9,217 nucleotides of DNA from Caulobacter sp. GTDB taxonomy: Bacteria; Pseudomonadota; Alphaproteobacteria; Caulobacterales; Caulobacteraceae. The translations under genes and the position numbers were made by a program. The notes under the pieces were generated by a model. It was not told where the DNA came from. It saw only the letters and a program-made list of their open reading frames with translations, and made no database searches. Location of the stretch: contig JACMOF010000112.1 in NCBI GenBank assembly GCA_014378155.1, positions 1 to 9,217 on the forward strand, in the 5' to 3' direction. Numbering within the stretch: position 1 is the first letter of the stretch; each line of letters starts with the position of its first letter. Of the stretch, positions 1-5,473 are shown one piece after another.

Positions 1-1
1 C

Positions 2-544
2 AAGGCGCTGGACGCCAGCGCCCAGCCGCCCGAAGACAGTCTGAACGAGGTGTCGCTGGTCTGGTTTCAGGAGGCCCGTCGGCTGATGGGCCTGAAGGAA
101 GGCGCCGGAGACCGCGACAACACCATCATCCTGGACTGGGCCGACGATCTGGATGTCCACTTCCCCCATGACGTGATCCCGTGGTGCGGCCTGTTCGTTG
201 GCCACTGTGTCGGCGCCACCCTGACCACCGAACCCTTGCCGACCAATGTGCTGGGCGCGCGCAACTGGCTGAAGTTCGGCGCGCCCTGCACGCCACAGCC
301 CGGGGCTGTGCTGGTGTTCTGGCGAGTCTCGCCGGGCGGCTTCCTGGGCCATGTCGCGTTCTATGTCGGCGAGGACGCCACCAGTTTCTTCGTCCTGGGC
401 GGCAACCAGTCCGACAGCGTCAGCGTCGCACGTCTGGCCAAGGACCGGCTGCTGGGCGCCCGCTGGCCCGCGACGGTGCCGATGGGCGCGGCCGAGGCGC
501 GCGTGGTGACCAGCGAGACGGCATTTTCAGTCGACGAACACTGA
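2..544 (+). CDS. TIGR02594/CHAP-like (NlpC/P60-fold) protein, 5' end outside the window
   Basis: The product resembles TIGR02594 proteins, small papain-fold (CHAP/NlpC-like) domains that are thought to act as peptidoglycan amidases or peptidases and are often phage-related. Counting from an internal GTG at 50, Cys46 lies in the motif PWCGLFV, His101 in LGHVAFYVG and Asn119 in LGGNQSDSVSV, the usual Cys-His-Asn order. The ending LGARWP is typical of the family. The reading frame stays open from base 2 to that GTG and its residues look coding-like. No Shine-Dalgarno sits at a good distance before the GTG, so I think the real start is upstream and the gene is 5'-partial here, possibly with another N-terminal domain. 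No signal peptide is visible in the part present. The substrate is unknown. The family call is fairly sure; enzymatic activity is inferred from the conserved residues. Confidence 0.8.
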   Translation, partial: KALDASAQPPEDSLNEVSLVWFQEARRLMGLKEGAGDRDNTIILDWADDLDVHFPHDVIPWCGLFVGHCVGATLTTEPLPTNVLGARNWLKFGAPCTPQPGAVLVFWRVSPGGFLGHVAFYVGEDATSFFVLGGNQSDSVSVARLAKDRLLGARWPATVPMGAAEARVVTSETAFSVDEH

Positions 545-606
545 TACCCTAGCGAAGCTAGACCACCGTCCCCATCCTTTTTTCGCAGGCTGATGGGAGC
601 GACAGC

Positions 607-1092
607 ATGAGCGCGGACTGGCAACTGGCGGAGGTCAATATCGCCCGCCTTCGGGCGCCGATCGACGACCCGATGATCAAGGACTTTGTCGACAGCCTCG
701 ACCGGGTGAACGCCTTGGCCGAGGCCTCGCCCGGCTTTGTCTGGCGATTGAAGGGCGAGGGCAACAGCGCCGTCGATCTGCAGCCCTACGAAGACCCGAT
801 GATCGCCATCAACATGTCGGTCTGGATCGACATCCAGTCGCTAGGCGCCTTTGTCTATCGCGGCGACCATTTGCAGATCATGCGCCGCCGCGCGGAATGG
901 TTCGAGCACATGGACGTCTTCATGGTGCTGTGGTGGGCGCCGGCCGGTCACCATCCGACCATCGATGAGGCCAAGTCGCGCCTGGCGCTGCTGGAACAGC
1001 ACGGCCCGACGGCCGACGCCTTCACGTTCAAGATCCCGTTCCCCTCGCCCGACGCGGCGCCGGTGGAGCCGGTGCTGGACGAGTGCGCGTAG
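607..1092 (+). CDS. DUF3291 domain protein
   Basis: This 161-residue protein matches my memory of DUF3291, a family of about 140-150 residues expected to adopt a dimeric ferredoxin-like alpha/beta barrel, as in small monooxygenases. No function has been established for the family. Recognisable family segments are the start LAEVNIARLRAP (about residues 7-18), ASPGFVWRL (40-48), the central NMSVWIDIQSL (69-79), the Arg-rich helix after FVYRGDH, and the LWWAPAGHHPTIDEAKSRL block. The ATG at 607 is chosen because GGGAG at 595-599 is a good ribosome binding site 7 bases upstream. The gene lies 62 bases after the preceding CHAP-like gene on the same strand and could be cotranscribed with it, although nothing links the two functionally. 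No membrane segment or signal peptide is seen, so it is probably cytoplasmic. Confidence 0.85.
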   Translation: MSADWQLAEVNIARLRAPIDDPMIKDFVDSLDRVNALAEASPGFVWRLKGEGNSAVDLQPYEDPMIAINMSVWIDIQSLGAFVYRGDHLQIMRRRAEWFEHMDVFMVLWWAPAGHHPTIDEAKSRLALLEQHGPTADAFTFKIPFPSPDAAPVEPVLDECA

Positions 1093-1113
1093 CAGGCGTT
1101 CGCAGCCGCCCGG

Positions 1114-1240
1114 ACGCCCCCTCCGTCACGATGCGTATTCGCATCGCACCACCTCCCCCGCTGCGCGGGTTAGGAAAGCTGACCTTCTCCTCCCTCGTGA
1201 AACGGGGGAGATGGCGGGCGTAGCCCGACGGAGGGGGCGT
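1114..1240. repeat. Compound palindromic intergenic repeat, two units facing each other
   Basis: Outer arms 1114-1127 (ACGCCCCCTCCGTC) and 1227-1240 are perfect inverted copies. Inner arms 1149-1160 and 1203-1214 match at 11 of 12 positions. Between outer and inner arms each side has its own small hairpin: GATGCG-TATT-CGCATC at 1130-1145 and CGGGC-GTA-GCCCG at 1215-1227. The whole could form a branched cruciform or RNA structure. Related units flank the next gene at 1964-2130. No coding role is supported. It may stop transcription from the DUF3291 gene, but no T-tract follows. Confidence 0.8.
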
Positions 1241-1257
1241 CGGCCACCGAACGGGCG

Positions 1258-1286
1258 CTGACAACCCCCGCGAACGATGCTACAGG
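1258..1286 (+). promoter_or_regulatory. Possible housekeeping promoter of purQ
   Basis: CTGACA at 1258-1263 and GCTACAGG from 1279 resemble the Caulobacter sigma-73 consensus (TTGACG, 10-14 bases, GCTANAWC), with a slightly long 15-base spacer. A start site 6-8 bases after the -10 would fall near 1290-1292, only a few bases before the purQ ATG at 1295. This would give a leaderless or nearly leaderless mRNA and would fit the lack of a clear Shine-Dalgarno. It is a pattern match only. Confidence 0.3.
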
Positions 1287-1294
1287 CCCGCGCC

Positions 1295-1957
1295 ATGAAA
1301 GCCGCCGTCGTTGTCTTCCCCGGTTCCAATTGCGATCGTGACTGCAAGGTCGCCATCGAGCGCTCCGCCGGCGCCCGCGTCGAGATGGTCTGGCACCAGG
1401 AGACGGCCCTGCCGGACGACCTGGACCTGATCGTCCTGCCCGGCGGCTTCTCATACGGTGACTATCTGCGCTGCGGAGCCATGGCGGCCCAGAGCCCGGT
1501 CATGAAGGAAGTGGTCAAGGCCGCCAGCAACGGCGTCGCCGTGGTCGGGATCTGCAACGGCTTCCAGGTGCTGTGCGAGGCGGGCCTGCTGCCCGGCGCC
1601 TTTCTGCGCAACGAGAAGCTGAAATATATCTGCAAGCCGGTCGAGCTCGATATCGTTAACGGCCAGACCCGCTTCACCGCTGAATATGGTGAGCAGCGCG
1701 AGGCGGTGATGACGGTCGGCAACGGCGAGGGCAACTTCTTCGCCGACGAGGATACCCTGGACCGCCTCGAGGGCGAGGGCCAGGTGGTGTTCCGCTACAA
1801 GGACAATCCCAACGGCTCGGCCCGCGCCATCGCTGGCATCGTCAACGCCGGCGGCAATGTGCTGGGCCTGGTGCCCCATCCCGACCGGTCGTTCGACCCC
1901 GACCTCGGCTCGGCCGACGGCGCCCTGCTCTTCCGCAGCGTGTTCGCCAGCGCCTGA
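1295..1957 (+). CDS. purQ: Phosphoribosylformylglycinamidine synthase, glutaminase subunit PurQ
   Basis: PurQ hydrolyses glutamine and passes ammonia to PurL, which converts FGAR to FGAM in the fourth step of de novo purine synthesis. In bacteria with short PurL the two assemble with PurS in the cytoplasm. The 220-residue product is a class I glutamine amidotransferase: the start [14 protein letters not shown], the oxyanion-strand region [14 protein letters not shown] (48-61), nucleophile Cys87 in VVGICNGFQ, and His195 in [10 protein letters not shown]. The third triad position, usually Glu in PHPE, is Asp197 here. The segment usually written AHGEGN reads GNGEGN at about 142-147. I chose the ATG at 1295 because homologs begin [12 protein letters not shown]; an in-frame ATG at 1277 would add six unlikely residues. 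No good Shine-Dalgarno precedes 1295. Neither purS nor purL adjoins it: purL is at 5474. Confidence 0.96.
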   Translation: MKAAVVVFPGSNCDRDCKVAIERSAGARVEMVWHQETALPDDLDLIVLPGGFSYGDYLRCGAMAAQSPVMKEVVKAASNGVAVVGICNGFQVLCEAGLLPGAFLRNEKLKYICKPVELDIVNGQTRFTAEYGEQREAVMTVGNGEGNFFADEDTLDRLEGEGQVVFRYKDNPNGSARAIAGIVNAGGNVLGLVPHPDRSFDPDLGSADGALLFRSVFASA

Positions 1958-1963
1958 TCTGAA

Positions 1964-2130
1964 TCTTCTCCTGCCCCACATAGCGGGGGAGGTGGCGCGG
2001 CGCCGATAGGCGGCGTGACGGAGGGGGCCTTGCGGCTTATCCGGTCCCAAAAAGCTCGGCGCTGGAACGCCCCCTCCGTCACGATGCGTAGTCGCATCGC
2101 GCCTCCTTCCTGGTTTCACGGGGGAGGAGA
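1964..2130. repeat. Compound palindromic intergenic repeat, two units facing away
   Basis: GACGGAGGGGGC at 2017-2028 and its perfect inverse at 2069-2080 are the same outer arms as in the repeat upstream of purQ, but here they face each other across a spacer of 40 bases, so the two units point outward. The left unit includes CGGGGGAGGTGG at 1984-1995 and the small hairpin CGCC-GATA-GGCG at 2001-2012. The right unit includes GATGCG-TAGT-CGCATC at 2083-2098 and a segment around 2113-2127 that matches the first copy in inverse orientation. It fills most of the gap between purQ and the hydrolase gene and may act in transcript ends or mRNA stability. Confidence 0.78.
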
Positions 2131-2173
2131 GCGTGCGATCCTCTCCGCCAAGGCTGGCTGCTGGGGGATTCAC

Positions 2174-4123
2174 ATGAAAACGATTCTGTTACTCGCGACC
2201 GCGAGCCTGCTGCTGGCCGGAGCCAGCTTCGCGCAGACCGTGGCTCCAGGCAGCCTGCCCAGCGAGACCCCCGACGTCTTCAAGCTCGCCACGGATCGTC
2301 TCGACTACGAGCGGCGCGACGTGATGATCCCGATGCGCGACGGGGTGAAGCTGCACACCGTCATCCTCGTGCCCAAGGGCGTCAAGCGCGCGCCGATCCT
2401 GCTGACCCGCACCCCCTATGACGCCACGGCGATGACCTCGATCAACGCCACCACCCACTTGGCCGACGCTATCGACGGCTACGACCACCCGGTCGATGTG
2501 GTGATCGAGGGCGGCTATATCCGCGTCGTCCAGGACGTTCGTGGCAAGCACGGCTCGGAAGGCGACTATGTGATGAACCGGCCACTGAAGGGGCCGCAAA
2601 ACCCGACGCAGGTCGACCACGCCACCGACACCTGGGACACCATCGACTGGCTGGTCAAGAACATCCCCGAGACCAATGGCAAGGTTGGAATCCTGGGCAT
2701 CTCCTACGACGGCTTCACCACCCTGGAAGCATTGTTCAATCCGCACCCGGCCCTGAAGGTCGCCGTGCCAATGAACCCGATGGTCGATGGCTGGATGGGC
2801 GACGACTGGTTTCACAACGGCGCCTTCCGCCAGCAGAACATGCCCTATATCTACGAGCAGGTCGGCAGCCGGAAGAATGAGGAGAAGTGGGCCTCGGGCG
2901 TGCATGACGACTACGACCTCTTCATGCGGGCCGGCTCGGCCGGGGCGCTGGGGTCGCAGATGGGGCTGGAACAGACCGGCTTCTGGCGCAAGATTCTGGC
3001 CCACCCGGACTATGACGCCTTCTGGAGCGACCAGGCGGTCGACAAGCTGCTGGGCAAGGAGCCGCTGAAGGTGCCGGTGATGGTGGTCGCTGGCCTCTGG
3101 GACCAGGAGGACATCTACGGCGCGGCCGCTGTCTACAAGGCGATCGAGCCCAAGGACACCGCCAATGACAAGGTGTTCCTGGTGCTGGGGCCCTGGAACC
3201 ATGGCCAGCAGATCCACGACGCCGCCAGTCTGGGCGCGATCAAGTTTGGCGCCGACACCGCCCTGCAGTTCCGTCAGGACGTGCTGGGCCCGTTCCTGGC
3301 CCACTATCTGAAGGACGACGCCCCGGCCATGGACGTCGCGCCCGTCACCGCCTACGAGACCGGGACCAACCGCTGGCGCAAGCTGGAAGCCTGGCCCTCG
3401 GGCTGCGCCAAGGGTTGCGCGATCACCCCCACCCCGCTCTATCTCCACGCGGGCTTCAAGGCCGACTTCGTCGCGCCCCAGGCCCGAGAGGCCGCTGGCG
3501 AGGCGACCAGCGACGCCTATGTTTCCGACCCGGCCAAGCCAGTGCCCTATCGTGCTCGCCCCAGCCAGCCGACCGGCTATGTCCCGCCCCTGACCTGGAC
3601 GCAATGGCTGGTCGATGACCAGCGCGAGGCCTCGGGCCGCACTGACGTGCTGACCTACACAACCAATGTGCTGACCGCGCCGCTGAAGATCAGTGGCGAG
3701 CCGATCGTCAACCTCACCGCGGCGACCAGCGGGACCGACGGCGATTGGGTAGTCAAGCTGATCGACGTCTATCCCGACGAGGTCCCCGGCGATCCAACGA
3801 TGGGCGGCTATCAACTGCCTGTGGCGATGGACATCCTTCGGGGCCGCTATCGAGAGGGCTTCGCCCAGGCCAAGCCGATCAAGGCCAATGCGCCGCTGGG
3901 CTACCGCTTCGCCCTGCCCAACGCCAACCACGTGTTCCTGCCCGGCCATCGGATCATGGTCCAGGTGCAGTCCAGCTGGTTCCCACTCTACGACCGCAAC
4001 CCGCAGACCTTCGTGCCCAACATCTTCCTGGCCAAGCCGGCCGATTACCGGAAGGCGACGGAGACGGTGTTCCACGCGCCGGGCAAGGCCAGCTTCGTGG
4101 AACTGCCGGTGGTGGGGAAGTAG
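2174..4123 (+). CDS. Secreted alpha-amino acid ester hydrolase (CocE/NonD family, peptidase S15-like)
   Basis: This family of serine hydrolases cleaves, and can transfer acyl groups from, esters and amides of alpha-amino acids, including beta-lactam side chains. The 649-residue product starts with a Sec signal peptide (MKTILLLATASLLLAGASFA, likely cut before Gln21). An alpha/beta-hydrolase domain follows, with a cap and a C-terminal jelly roll (roughly 430-640). Nucleophile Ser177 lies in GISYDG, Asp310 in LWDQED and His343 in GPWNHG. Asp211 in MGDDWF plus Glu312 and Asp313 form the acidic cluster that binds the substrate amino group. Spacings from the serine (+34, +133, +135, +136, +166) equal those I recall for the Xanthomonas citri enzyme, and Tyr82 in TPYDA matches its oxyanion tyrosine. 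The ATG at 2174 is chosen for the signal peptide and the GGGGG at 2163-2167; longer starts run through the repeat. It acts in the periplasm or outside. The physiological substrate is unknown. Confidence 0.9.
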   Translation: MKTILLLATASLLLAGASFAQTVAPGSLPSETPDVFKLATDRLDYERRDVMIPMRDGVKLHTVILVPKGVKRAPILLTRTPYDATAMTSINATTHLADAIDGYDHPVDVVIEGGYIRVVQDVRGKHGSEGDYVMNRPLKGPQNPTQVDHATDTWDTIDWLVKNIPETNGKVGILGISYDGFTTLEALFNPHPALKVAVPMNPMVDGWMGDDWFHNGAFRQQNMPYIYEQVGSRKNEEKWASGVHDDYDLFMRAGSAGALGSQMGLEQTGFWRKILAHPDYDAFWSDQAVDKLLGKEPLKVPVMVVAGLWDQEDIYGAAAVYKAIEPKDTANDKVFLVLGPWNHGQQIHDAASLGAIKFGADTALQFRQDVLGPFLAHYLKDDAPAMDVAPVTAYETGTNRWRKLEAWPSGCAKGCAITPTPLYLHAGFKADFVAPQAREAAGEATSDAYVSDPAKPVPYRARPSQPTGYVPPLTWTQWLVDDQREASGRTDVLTYTTNVLTAPLKISGEPIVNLTAATSGTDGDWVVKLIDVYPDEVPGDPTMGGYQLPVAMDILRGRYREGFAQAKPIKANAPLGYRFALPNANHVFLPGHRIMVQVQSSWFPLYDRNPQTFVPNIFLAKPADYRKATETVFHAPGKASFVELPVVGK

Positions 4124-4134
4124 GGCTCAGATCC

Positions 4135-4149
4135 TCCCCCTCAGGGGGA
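4135..4149. terminator. Hairpin between convergent genes, possible bidirectional terminator
   Basis: TCCCCC-TCA-GGGGGA forms a perfect 6-bp stem with a 3-base loop in the 31-base gap between the stop of the hydrolase gene (4123) and the stop of the cyclophilin gene (4155). The position suits a two-way terminator, but neither side has a T-run, so it may instead be a remnant of the C-rich palindromic repeats seen elsewhere in the window. Confidence 0.45.
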
Positions 4150-4154
4150 CAGGC

Positions 4155-4751
4155 TCAACGCCGGCTCAAGCTCTGGATCTTCACTGGTTGATCGAGGATC
4201 TGGCCCTTCATGTAGGGATCGTCGGCCTTGGTCACGGTCGGCGCGTCATGGATCTTGCGAACCACATCCATGCCCTCGACCACCTTGCCGAAGGCCGCGA
4301 AGCCCTGGCCGTCCTTGTTGCGGGCGCCGCCGAAATCCAGGGCCGGATTGTCGCCCAGGCAGATGAAGAATTCCGAGCCCGCCGTGCCCGGCGCGCCTCG
4401 CGCCATCGAGATCACCCCGTCGGTGTGCAAAATCCCCGTGACCTTGGTGGTCTCGTGGGCGATGGCCGGCAGCGGGCTGTCGTCGCGGTTCAGCCCGCCC
4501 TGGATGACCCTGATGGTGGCGGGGTTGTTGTCGTTCTTCGGCGAGACCGTCCGGTAGAAGGCGCCGCCGTCCAGCAGATGCTGGTCGGCATAGGCCAGGA
4601 AATTGGCCACGGTGATCGGCGCCTTGGCCGGATACAGTTCGATGACGATCGGCCCCCGATCGGTGACCATTTGCACCCGGACGGGGGCAGCGCCGGCGGC
4701 CGTCAGCGGCAGGGCTGCGGTGAGCGCGAGCAAATGGCGGCGGGAGATCAT
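4155..4751 (-). CDS. Periplasmic cyclophilin-type peptidyl-prolyl cis-trans isomerase
   Basis: The enzyme interconverts cis and trans prolyl peptide bonds and assists protein folding. This copy of 198 residues carries an N-terminal export signal (MISRRHLLALTAALPLTAAGA). The SRRHLLAL stretch is compatible with a Tat signal, but a Sec route cannot be excluded. The cyclophilin fold is clear: VTDRGPIVIELY (29-40), KAPITVANFLAY (43-54), FYRTV with catalytic Arg67 (FHR in most homologs), IQGG (83-86), ISMARG (114-119), GSEFFICLGDNPALDF (125-140) and FAAFGKVVEGMDVV (151-164). An insertion at about 71-80 after FYRTV resembles that of alphaproteobacterial periplasmic members. Its ATG overlaps the vapC stop by 4 bases (ATGA at 4748-4751) and has no strong Shine-Dalgarno, suggesting translational coupling. 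Its substrates and any link with the toxin-antitoxin pair are unknown. Confidence 0.93.
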   Translation of the reverse strand: MISRRHLLALTAALPLTAAGAAPVRVQMVTDRGPIVIELYPAKAPITVANFLAYADQHLLDGGAFYRTVSPKNDNNPATIRVIQGGLNRDDSPLPAIAHETTKVTGILHTDGVISMARGAPGTAGSEFFICLGDNPALDFGGARNKDGQGFAAFGKVVEGMDVVRKIHDAPTVTKADDPYMKGQILDQPVKIQSLSRR

Positions 4752-5143
4752 GGAGCGGCTCGCTTCACGTCGGTATGGATGAAGTCATTTCCCTTGAACA
4801 ACAGGGGCTCGTCCAGGGACTTGGCGAGGGCGTAGGTAAAACTGTCGCCGTAGTTCAGGTCGGCGTCGTGCCGGCCCTTGCCGTAAGTTCGCCGCGCCTC
4901 GGCTGCGGCATAGGCCTGCTCCGCCGTCACGGCGACGATCTCGATCCGCAGCTGAGCCAGGTCGCGATTCAACAGCGCGATGCCCGTCGAAACGCTGGTT
5001 CGCCGCATATAGACCTCGGCCGCCTCGACATAGGACGCCGCCGACATCCGGCGACGCTTGGCGCGGAGAAGCAACACATAGAAGGTGTCGCGCTCCGGTT
5101 CGCGCAGGGCGATGGCCAACAGGGCTGAGGTGTCGACGATCAT
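4748..5143 (-). CDS. vapC: VapC-type PIN-domain ribonuclease toxin
   Basis: VapC toxins are Mg2+-dependent PIN-domain RNases that cut tRNA or rRNA and halt translation until bound by VapB. The 131-residue product has the standard length and begins [11 protein letters not shown] with the first acidic residue, Asp4. Glu40 in SYVEAAEVY, Asp100 in NYGDSFTYALAK and Asp120 in FKGNDF complete the expected metal-binding set, so the active site looks intact. Its ATG overlaps the vapB stop by 4 bases (ATGA at 5140-5143) and its own stop overlaps the cyclophilin start in the same way. The order antitoxin then toxin with tight coupling is characteristic of vapBC modules. The cleavage target cannot be read from the sequence. 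Confidence 0.93.
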   Translation of the reverse strand: MIVDTSALLAIALREPERDTFYVLLLRAKRRRMSAASYVEAAEVYMRRTSVSTGIALLNRDLAQLRIEIVAVTAEQAYAAAEARRTYGKGRHDADLNYGDSFTYALAKSLDEPLLFKGNDFIHTDVKRAAP

Positions 5144-5406
5144 CCGATCGGTTGACCGTTCTCGTCGTAAAGCTCAGCCTCGATCTCACGCCAGTCGCGA
5201 GGGTCGAGAATGGGGCGCGCGTCGAGTTCAGCGAAGAATGCCAGCTTGGCGGCCTCCTCGGCGGCCGACAGGGCATAGGGCGTTGAAAGCCGCGCCACCT
5301 TCTCCACCAACGCCTGATGGATCGCTTCGGTCAAACTTTCCCCTGTGATAACGGCGACCTGGCGAGCAAGTTCTTCGGTCTCCACCCTCTTGATGCTAAT
5401 GCCCAT
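5140..5406 (-). CDS. vapB: VapB-type antitoxin (Rv0623/PSK-type transcription factor)
   Basis: The 88-residue product resembles the Rv0623-like antitoxin family (PSK_trans_fac). These proteins neutralise a PIN toxin with their C-terminal part and repress their own operon with an N-terminal ribbon-helix-helix. [18 protein letters not shown] followed by [17 protein letters not shown] (21-37) gives the short strand and two helices. The C-terminal stretch [20 protein letters not shown] and the closing [11 protein letters not shown] are typical of the toxin-binding tail. I chose the ATG at 5406; a longer open frame to 5583 only runs antisense through purL. GGGCGG lies 7 bases upstream of the start and could be its ribosome binding site. 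A palindrome pair thought to be its operator overlaps the first base of the start codon. It is the first gene of a three-gene minus-strand operon. Confidence 0.9.
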   Translation of the reverse strand: MGISIKRVETEELARQVAVITGESLTEAIHQALVEKVARLSTPYALSAAEEAAKLAFFAELDARPILDPRDWREIEAELYDENGQPIG

Positions 5407-5435
5407 TCTAGAACCGCCCTTGATGTTTCTAGAAT
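5405..5435. promoter_or_regulatory. Twin-palindrome operator candidate for the vapBC operon
   Basis: Two copies of the perfect 8-bp palindrome TTCTAGAA lie at 5406-5413 and 5427-5434, with centres 21 bp (two helical turns) apart. Including one flanking base each, ATTCTAGAA and TTCTAGAAT form a 9-bp inverted repeat. They sit in the divergent vapB/purL region, and the left copy overlaps the vapB start codon. Two sites in helical phase are the usual arrangement for cooperative VapB or VapBC binding. The assignment is inference from position and symmetry. Confidence 0.65.
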
Positions 5436-5473
5436 ATGGCGGAATCCGCCGGTCCACGCTAGAAGGCCCGCCC

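Noticed and set aside
549..583. Hairpin CTAGC-GAA-GCTAG followed by a T-run, as a terminator of the CHAP-like gene
   Set aside because: The stem is only 5 bp and the six T residues begin 17 bases after it, too far for an intrinsic terminator.
1114..2130. Possible CRISPR array or insertion sequence around purQ
   Set aside because: The repeats are inverted pairs without regular spacers, there is no transposase or cas gene, and purQ lies between them intact.
2015..2173. N-terminal extension of the hydrolase by 53 codons
   Set aside because: It translates the intergenic palindrome and would bury the clear signal peptide starting at 2174.
2189..4075. A 628-codon open frame antisense to the hydrolase gene
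   Set aside because: Third-position GC bias of the real gene removes stops on the other strand. The translation is rich in Gly, Val, His and Asp with no recognisable domain, while the plus strand encodes a complete hydrolase.
5457..5466. GCTAGAAG as the -10 element of purL
   Set aside because: It would place the transcription start at about the ribosome binding site and there is no matching -35 at 10-14 bases upstream.
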